This document shows, one piece after another, positions 55,930 to 64,000 of a DNA stretch of 64,000 nucleotides. This DNA is from Annona cherimola. Taxonomy: Eukaryota; Streptophyta; Magnoliopsida; Magnoliales; Annonaceae. Every line of letters starts with the position of its first letter. Positions within the stretch are counted from its first letter, which is position 1. A program made the position numbers and the translations under genes. Below the pieces are notes generated by a model that saw only the letters and a program-made list of their open reading frames with translations, did no database searches and had not been told where the DNA came from. The stretch covers positions 52,562,012 through 52,626,011 of the forward strand of contig CM059971.1 of assembly GCA_030490835.1 (NCBI GenBank). Reading direction: 5' to 3'.

Positions 55930-57560
55930 GCAGGCCCGCAGGACACATATATATTTTAGAAAATAAAATATTCATTTTTTGACGTCTGCGAGACACATAT
56001 ATATATTCTAGAAAATGAAATATTCATTTTTGGAAGCCCACAGGACACATACGTATTTTAGAAATACAAAATATTCATTTATCGGACGCCCATAGAACAT
56101 GTATATATTTTAGAAAAACAAAAACATTTATTTTTGGAGGCCCGCGGTATACATATATATATATTAGAAAACAAAATATTCATTTTTGGACGCCCGCGGG
56201 ACACATATATATTTCAGAAAATAAAATACTTATTTTTTAGACGCCCGCGAGACATGTATATATTTTAGAAAAATAAAACATTTATTTTTCAAGGCCCACG
56301 GGACATGTATATTTACAAAATAAAATATTCATTTTTCGAGGTCCGCGGGACATGTATATATTTTAGAAAAATAAAACATTTTATTTTTCGAGGCCCGCGG
56401 GACACGTATATATTTTTAAAAATATAATATTCATTTTTGGACGCCCGCGGGCCACATATATATTTTTATTAAAATAAAATATTCATTTTTTGAGGCCCGT
56501 GGGATATTTATATATTTTAAAAAAACAAAACATTCATTTTTGGAGGCCCGCGGGACACATATATATTTTTAGAAAACAAAATATTCATTTTTGGACGCCC
56601 GCGAGACACGTATATGTTTTTATAAAAATAAAATATTCATTTTTTTAGGCCCGTGGGACATTTATATATTTAAAAAAATAAAACATTCATTTTTGGAGGC
56701 CCGCGGGACACATATATTTTTAGAAAACAAAATATTCATTTTTTTACGCCCGCGGGCCACATATATATTTTTATATAAAACAAAATATTCATTTTTTGAG
56801 GCCCGTGGGACATTTATATATTTTAAAAAAACAAAACATTCATTTTTCAAGGCCCGCGGGCCACATATATATTTTTAGAAAACAAAATATTCATTTTTGG
56901 AAGCCCGCGGGACACGTATATTTTTATAAAAATAAAATATTCATTTTTTGAGGCCCATGGGACATTTATATATTTTAAAAAAACAAAACATTCATTTTTG
57001 GAGGCCCGCGGGACATATATATACATATATGCGTAAACAAATATTCATTTATGGAGGCCCGTAGGACATATATATTTTAAAAAATAAAATATTCATTTTT
57101 CAACACCCGCGGGATATATATTTTCAGTAAACAAAATATTCATTGTTTGGACCCCGCGGGACACGTATATATTTTTAGAAAAACAAAATATTCATTTTTT
57201 AAGGCCCGCGGGACACATATAATAATAAAATTTATAAAAATTATATAATAATATTATTTCAGTTTATATTACAAAAAATATTTTTAGTATAAATACAAAT
57301 TTATTTACTCCAAATGAACTCAATGTGGACAAATAATTTAATTAAAATTTACGGTGAATATAAAATTTATAGAAAATTTTATATTATATAACACCTCTAA
57401 AAATTTAGATGCCCGCGGGACACATATATTTTAGAAAAATAAAATATTTATTTTTTGGACGTCCGCGGGTCACATATGTATTTTAGAAAAACAAAATATT
57501 TATTTTTTAGACGACCGCGGGACACGTATATTTTAAAAAACAAAATATTCATTTTTTGAT
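55930..57560. repeat. ~53-bp satellite with a GGCCCGCGGGACAC core
   Basis: About 26 units from 55,930 to 57,230, and three more at 57,405-57,555 after a 170-bp interruption. Each has a GC-rich core (CCCGCGGGACACATATATAT) in an A/T-rich rest (AAAACAAAATATTCATTTTT). Unit length varies between about 46 and 56 bp. Neighbouring units alternate between GG(A/-)GGCCCG and GGACGCCCG types in parts of the array. Open frames in it (56,591-56,878) are repeat products. Confidence 0.9.
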
Positions 57561-60500
57561 TTATACCTTAAAAACATTAATTTAAACTGATTTAGTAAGA
57601 TTTCATATTAAATTTTCACATTTAATTATAAAAAGAGCTAATTAATTATGATTTTTATATGAACACTCATCAAAAGTATATTTTTATATAATTTTAATTT
57701 TTGCATAAAATAAATTTATTTTACGTTTTTTAAAATATAAAGATATGAAGAGAATTACACATGTTAAGAGGAATTAAATTGACTAAAATCCTTAACTTCA
57801 AAATATGCATTAGTATTTAAATATAATTTTTACAAATTTAATTAGATAAATCATACACATATATACAATTATAAATATATTTTAAAATACTGATTATAAG
57901 TATATTTTAAAATATGAGTACATGACTAGGTCATTGTATAATTTTTAGTTAAAATGTAGTAATTATACTTCTGTAGCGCCCCGACCCGCGGGCGCGCCAC
58001 ACCGCTTAGTCGCGGTACCTTACTCCAGGATCTTTGTAAGTGGTGAAACTCGTGAATGAAACCGAAGTTTCATTGCTTACATGAGCGGAAGCTTTTCCTA
58101 ATTTGTCGAGAAATTAGCTTGAATTTTTTTTTTCTTTTCTTCTGAACCTACATTGATTCTATTTTCTTAACTAAAATCCGGCAACATGCCGTCTACAATT
58201 AAGACATTTGGGCGATTACAAAACCTGATAGACATTACATAATCTAGCATTCTCTATTACATTCATTCACAACTACTTAAATTCATCTAATCTCACCCTT
58301 ATAAAATCATACTTCACATAGGAAGCTAATTATTACATTTAACATCCATATAAAACAATTCAAATATAATACACTCACATTTATAATAATTACAATCCCA
58401 TGAATCCAAACTCATCAAAAATATTAAAAATCATACCTTCACTGCTCAGCTAGCAGTAAAGGCCCTTCCATCAAATCTGCATCATCTGCACTCACTGATT
58501 AGTTGAAAACAATGAGTATAAAATACTCAGTAAGCAAGCATTTAAAAATACATACTCTTCAAAACCTGTGGCATTAACCAAAATCATAAAACTCTTAAAA
58601 TCTCGTTATGCATGTGTGATGATGAGATGAATGCACACACATGCATCTTTTCATGACTTATCCATCACTTGGCAGATGACACTTATCAAGTGATCACCCG
58701 CCCCATACATCGGACGCACCGACCAGGCAACGCCAAGGACGGACTACCTGTCCAATTACAACCTTGACAAAGCCTCATGCATGAGTTCCATTCACACGTG
58801 CATCATATGCATTTATGACATGAATTGAGTTTCGCCAACTCAACATGATAGCAGGGTTTGTATATGAAAATCACGTTGAAAACAAATCTTTCAAGTACAC
58901 ATTATTGTTGTAAAACCTATGCACGGGTAATGGTCATCCCTAAGTACCTTTTCAATGCATGTCACTTTAAAGAAACATTTAAATAAAACATACTCACTTG
59001 AAATAAAAAGGCAAGAACAGATTTTTCTTATCATAAAATTCTTTTGAACAAAAAGAATTTTGAAGAGCTTGCTTACCTCTTCCCTTTAGCATTCCTCCAT
59101 TTTTCCTTTTTACTTTCCTTCATCTTTTCTTTACCCCTTCCTATTATAGCCAACAAAGAATACATCTAAGCATTATTTCACCCATCACAAATACTTATTC
59201 CATGATTAATTATGCATCTAACTACATTTTTTTTTCAAGACTTTTGGACATGGAATTCAAGTATTCATGAACTTGAAATCTCCTTATCCAAAGTTCCTAA
59301 CTCCTTTTTACTTTAACCACACTTTCAAATTGGATGACCCATAACCTTACAAGTTAACTACCCTTGAAATACCCTTTACACCTAAACTTGAACCGAATCT
59401 GAAATTTCTTACTTTCCAAGCTATTTAAACCTTCATACCATCCCGAATTTAACACGCATTTGAATAAGCTTATAAATTGCATTAGCTTTGCATTTAATAC
59501 TTAACTAATAATTGTAATTCAAATTTTCACTTTATACATAACACAATATATAAGCTCAGTATAGCTTCTACCACTATTTATACAACTTAAAAGTCAGTAT
59601 ATTCCATTTTCATTTTATTTCCATAAAACTCATATCATCAAACAGTAATTTCATCTACTGCAACTTAAATCTCATTTACACATAATAGGGTTACCCACAT
59701 TGACACATTCATTGGGTTCCCTATTACTTACATTTCTTTCTTTAAAACCTCAATCATATAATTCAGTTTAACTATTTAATAACAATTAAGATCATTTGAC
59801 GTATTAACTAATAACCTTATTTTACCCAAAAATATATCTTATTTACTTCCATTTTATTTAAAATCTTGGTTTAGTCCTTTCAGTATGACTTACACACATC
59901 AAAGAATCATCCCACACTTGGGCAAACATCTTATCCTCATTTAAAACATCAATCAATGAAATTCAACACAATGACGTCATAAAAATTAAGTTAATCTTAA
60001 TCTTATAGATCTTTCATACTTAGAATTTATAAATTTTAAACTATATGATATCTGAAATTTCATGTATTATAGGCTATTAAAGCCTTTTCATCCTCTAAAC
60101 TTACATTTACTATATAACTTAAAACACATGGAATAATAGACCTTTCACTCGATACATAAATGACAACATGAGGCCATTTGAACTTAAGATAGTCTTTACA
60201 GCCTTTTTTTTTTCCACTTCCCTTCAAAACATAACCATTAAATCTTAAACACCCATTGAAAAATAACTTAACTAACTTGACATTTTAAATTACCCAACAT
60301 GCTCCTCAATTTCATAATTCATTTCATTTTACTCTTATTTAACTCTCTCACTTGCTTAAAATGCATCATTTATTTCACTTCGTTTTAATTTTATTTCCTT
60401 TCTACATAAAGCATATGAGTTAATCTAATAAATTTCGTTTCATGGCCAAACAACCCATTAACTAGGTTATTTCACTTAAATCTCAACACTCGTAGCTTAA

Positions 60501-60785
60501 CATATAATACCTTATCATCTAATCAGTAAACTAATCATAATTATATAAATATAATAATCAAAAGCCTAAAATTTAATATCCAAGCTCATAATCTCAATTT
60601 AATAGTTGGGATTTCCTCAACTTCCCTTTACTTCCATTTATCTAATTTATAATTTATCATTCCATCATCATTCATATGTATTATACTTTTTAATATAATA
60701 ATTATAACCCACCATATATCATAACCAAATTCATCATATATGCTGCCGTCTAAATTTCACCTTGATTTAGGCTTATTTGAAATTC

Positions 60786-60813
60786 TTATATATATATATA
60801 TATATATATATAT
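60786..60813. repeat. (TA)n microsatellite
   Basis: About 14 TA units uninterrupted, inside the LTR-like block. Confidence 0.9.
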
Positions 60814-61899
60814 TTAATAATTACAATTTTGCTTAACCACAACCCATTTATCATAAATAAATTATATATCATGCTCCTAAAATTAAAATTAATAATTTAG
60901 GAGCCACTTTTAAACTCAAATTCATCACCCATACATTGCCCAACTTTGGCAAATTAGATGAGAGGATTTTAAGCTTTAAAATTAAGGGATTTTACTCCCT
61001 TTCATTTTCACATGATTTACAAACAATAAGTTTTAACATTTTTTTAACCCTCCAACCATTCATGTACATGTCATATAACTGTTACCCAATCATTCATTTT
61101 TATTTTTATTTATTTTTTACATCTATTTGACACCAAAGTGATATAAAATTCACCCCGTACATATTTACTTAAAACAAAACTCATACCTCCATATAAATTT
61201 CCTAACTACCCAATTTCATTTAGCATATATGTCTACATTTTGGCTTTAATATACACATTTTGATCTAAATCCATGTCCATATATTATTAAATTACTAAAC
61301 TTATTATTTACAAGCAACAAGACATACCCGTAACATATATACCCACCTATCTCATTTTTTTTCCACCCATTTCCACATCCGAACGGGTTCAAAATTATTT
61401 ATAAATCATCCCATACATAAATAATATAAAAGTACTATGCTTAGCCCACGTTTTTAGGGCGTCCCCATGTTCAAGGTATGATAGAAATTTTTAATTTCCT
61501 TTCCAACCCAAGATTATACGTGTAATTTTATAAATAATACATCTCATCATCATTTAAATACATTATATAGCAATTTGGAGCAAAAATATTAAAGCTTTCA
61601 ACTCTTGAAATTTCGAATTCATGCATAGGATTCAATTTTTCGCATTCTATATACATTATTTGGCTCCCAAAATGAATATCTACATGAATCTACGAAAACC
61701 CCCATGATTCCTACCCATTTTAGGTAGAAATTTCAAAACCCCAAGTCACCGTAGCTATGGATTCGAATTTCCTCCTCCTTTCTTACAATTTCTCCATTCA
61801 TTCTTATAGATCTACCCATATTAAACAAAAACCCCATGATTTTTTTCATGATTGGAAAGAAATTTCGAAAATAAACAAAAACCCATCTTTCTCTCTGAC

Positions 61900-62100
61900 C
61901 TCCGGTCACCGGCGGCGGTTGGACGGCGACGACAGTGGCAGCGGCGAAGGGCAGCAACGGCGGCCGGCTCCTCCTCTTCTCTCCCTCCTCTCCTTCCCTT
62001 CTCTTCTCCTCTCCTTCTTCTCCTTCTCTTCTCCTCCTCTTTCTTTCTTCTCTCTCCTCTCCCCTCTCTCGTTTTCTCCCTCTGTTTGCGCGTGGGAGAA
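61900..62100. repeat. GGC-rich and CT-rich low-complexity block
   Basis: A GGCGGCG/ACGGCGAC stretch is followed by a CTCTTCTCCTC tract. Long open frames on both strands here (Ser/Leu/Phe or Arg/Glu-rich) are compositional and not genes. It sits within the LTR-like block near its right end and resembles a plant 5' leader. Confidence 0.7.
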
Positions 62101-62560
62101 AAGGGGCTGCCTTTAGGTGGCCCTCTTAAGGTAGTCCGCACGTACACACGTGCGGCTACCCCTCATGCTATATTTGTTATTTTTTTTTAAATATCCATAT
62201 TAAATATATGTCATAAATTATGATATTTTATATTTTATAACTTATACCCACCACATGTATTTAAACCATTAAATCATAGTTATTCACTCATTTAAGCAAT
62301 TTAAATCCATTAATCACTTAAATTAAACCATTTGACTGAAATTCATTAATTAATCTAAAATTAAATAATACATTTTATTATTATTCCATTCAACATTAAC
62401 ACACTAATTCATCATTATTTATTTATTAATTCTCTCTTTTCTTACTTTATAATTTTAGGCTATTAATAAAATTCTAATTTTATTAATTTCATGGCCCAAA
62501 ATTTTCATTTATATATGTCACGTACTTATGGGTTGCAATATAAAAATTGCGGGTATTACA

Positions 62561-64000
62561 TAAAATAAAAAATTACACAAAATAATTTCAAAAGGAGGTA
62601 AAAATTAACTTAAGAATATTTTCAAGCTTATTGAAATTATTTAGTTAAAAATTATACATTTAAGTGCACATTTATATACAAAATAATTTCAAAAACTGTG
62701 TACAGTTGTCCCGTCATTCGGTCAACACAGGTGTGTGTCATTGACTAAAAATACAAATTTATTGACTTTAAGTGAAATCAATGTAAACAAACAATTTAAT
62801 AAATATTTACGTTGAACAAAAAATATATAGAAAATTTAATGTTATAGAACACCTCTAAATATGTACCCTCGTGTTATATCTCCTGTAAATTTTCTATCAA
62901 AATTTAATTTTTCTTTAATTTCTTAGCAGTAGATACCTTTTTGAGAAATCTTACATTCATGCGATTTTTTGTAAAATATGGCGTCCGGAAGTCATTTTCG
63001 CAGCAGTAGTCAGAATTGTAAAAATTATAATATATATGACGCTGTAAAACTCAAGTTGTAATAAATTATATATACTTGTAATTTAGATTTAATATATAAA
63101 TATATGTTACTTTTTGGGATTGGTTAAATAATCAATTTGGTAAATAACTACATTTAACAGAAATTTTATAAAAAAAATTATCAAAATGATAAAATAATAT
63201 TATTACAATTTATATTACAAATTTAACGTATTAATATACTAATTGTGATTTATTGTTACTAGAATTAATAAATTTAAAATAAAAATAAAAAATGTAACCG
63301 TTATATCCATAAAATCTTAACAAAGTAGTATGATTTTACGTAAATGAGGGCCATAAAAATTTGATAATTTTTAAAAATATATAGGGTAATTTTCATCTTA
63401 ACATATAGGCATTAATTAAACAAAACATATTTACATTTTCAATAGTAAAAATTATATCGGTCACCCTCTATTGTTATAAATTGTTTGCAAATCAAAATAA
63501 AGTAAGGTAAGAAACTTTATAAAAAGATAAAAATTTGTATTAAACTCACGCACCTGCAACACTCCATTAAAAAGATAAAAATTAACCCGACCTCCACCCA
63601 CGTGCCCTTTCACAAATATTATTATATTAATAATTATATCAAAAAAATAAATTTGATCTCAATTACAATAAATATTCAAATTCGTTAAGCTAATTATTTC
63701 ACCATTCTAATTTTCAAATTTTTTCATCTTAAGAAGATTTTATATGAAAACTTTTTGATGATTATATTTTATATAAAATCTTTCAATTGACTACGCTTGT
63801 GAATTGAATAATTGGACATCTATATAAATCTAAAAAATTTCAACTACATAAAAATTTATTTTTACAAGTTTATTTAAAATATATCAATAGAAACTTTATA
63901 AAAAAATTACATTATTTTATAGTTATTTTATATCATTTTCTCAAAATGTTAAGAAAAATTACAATGAAATTGGGATTTTGATGTATTTTTTACACGAATA
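62561..64000. other. AT-rich sequence with modules repeated from 55.3-55.9 kb
   Basis: 62,745-62,870 and 63,010-63,290 repeat blocks seen at 55,395-55,530 and 55,620-55,740 (for example AATATATGTTACTTTTTGGG and AATGTTATAGAACACCTCTA-type). This shows the LTR-like block lies within the second element copy. No genes were found. Confidence 0.6.

Larger units (their letters stand above)
57972..62560. mobile_element. 4.6-kb LTR-like block (TGTAGCGCCCCG ... GGGTATTACA)
   Basis: It begins TGTAGCGCCCCGACCCGCGG and ends GCGGGTATTACA, a TGTA...TACA pair with the C-rich start typical of long plant Gypsy LTRs. It contains GAGTATAAAATACTCAGTAAG at 58,515, a (TA)n run at 60,786-60,813 and a CT-rich block at 61,960-62,090. 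No coding domain. No 5-bp duplication is visible (ACTTC left, TAAAA right). The middle (59,866-60,660) is related to 16,550-17,545 in reverse. A solo LTR or non-coding derivative is likely; orientation is uncertain because both strands start TGTA. Confidence 0.6.
53655..64000. mobile_element. Second, diverged copy of the 10-bp-minisatellite element (open at window end)
   Basis: It starts GGCCAACCATGGGAAGCACT, the same end as at 3.62 kb. It then follows that copy closely for about 400 bp (GTGAGTATGTTTGGTTTTTT, CAATCTATTCCATTCATTTG) before a minisatellite at 54.07 kb. Downstream modules homologous to 5.1-5.3 kb recur at 55.3-55.9, 57.25-57.4 and 62.74-63.3 kb. The right end is not in the window. 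It is enlarged by a ~53-bp satellite and by the LTR-like block at 57.97-62.56 kb. No transposase was seen. Confidence 0.55.

Noticed and set aside
56591..56878. 95-codon frame in the satellite
   Set aside because: Its repeating Phe/Lys/Ile pattern mirrors the ~53-bp DNA repeat; near-multiples of three keep it open by chance.
54066..57560. CRISPR-like regular repeats
   Set aside because: The spacers are themselves repeated, the units are degenerate and the context is a plant transposon; this is minisatellite and satellite DNA.
61757..62190. Overlapping frames of 64-119 codons on both strands
   Set aside because: They are compositional (CT-rich and GGC-rich tracts) and lie inside the LTR-like block.
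57967..62565. Five-base target duplication of the LTR-like block
   Set aside because: ACTTC on the left and TAAAA on the right do not match, nor do neighbouring shifts.

Overview
The window is nuclear DNA from a flowering plant, very probably a eudicot. It is AT-rich, has almost no host genes, and is dominated by LTR retrotransposons of plant Copia and Ty3/Gypsy type, DNA transposon remnants, foldback elements and minisatellites. The only host-gene traces are two decayed, intron-bearing remnants. One is a GT14 (GlcAT14-like) glycosyltransferase exon at about 0.8-1.3 kb. The other is a plastid-type dihydrolipoyl dehydrogenase at about 50.5-53.2 kb. A PPR fragment was also captured inside a hAT element.

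Layout. 0-7.5 kb: GT14 remnant, then a probable non-autonomous inverted-repeat element (3.6-7.45 kb) with a 10-bp minisatellite. 7.46-18.46 kb: decayed Ty3/Gypsy material on the minus strand (gag, protease, RT and RNase H, with a PBS at 15.56 kb). It is interrupted by a 1,659-bp hAT element with a perfect 8-bp target duplication and by a 1,491-bp solo LTR with a 5-bp duplication. An LTR region, an antisense coiled-coil ORF and a tandem repeat follow. 18.46-41.64 kb: a nest of insertions. A deleted LTR element starting TGATAA (duplication GTGTC) sits in the Gypsy sequence. Its 3' LTR holds a minus-strand Copia element (outer, duplication TAATC). The pol gene of that element holds a second, related Copia element (inner, duplication TATTG). 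41.65-43.0 kb: a Gypsy integrase and RNase H tail, minus strand. 43-50 kb: intergenic sequence with a SINE candidate and several foldback or MITE-like elements. 50.5-53.2 kb: the dihydrolipoyl dehydrogenase pseudogene. 53.65-64 kb: a second diverged copy of the 10-bp-minisatellite element, with an added ~53-bp satellite and a 4.6-kb LTR-like block.

The inner Copia element is the only apparently functional unit. Its gag (600 aa) and pol (1,025 aa) are open, its two LTRs are the same length and nearly identical, and it has PBS, PPT and target duplication. It also carries a 525-codon extra ORF downstream of pol that the outer relative lacks. Gag and pol are in different frames with a short overlap in both relatives. 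Everything else is broken by stops, deletions or insertions. No CRISPR arrays, rRNA or canonical tRNA genes were seen.
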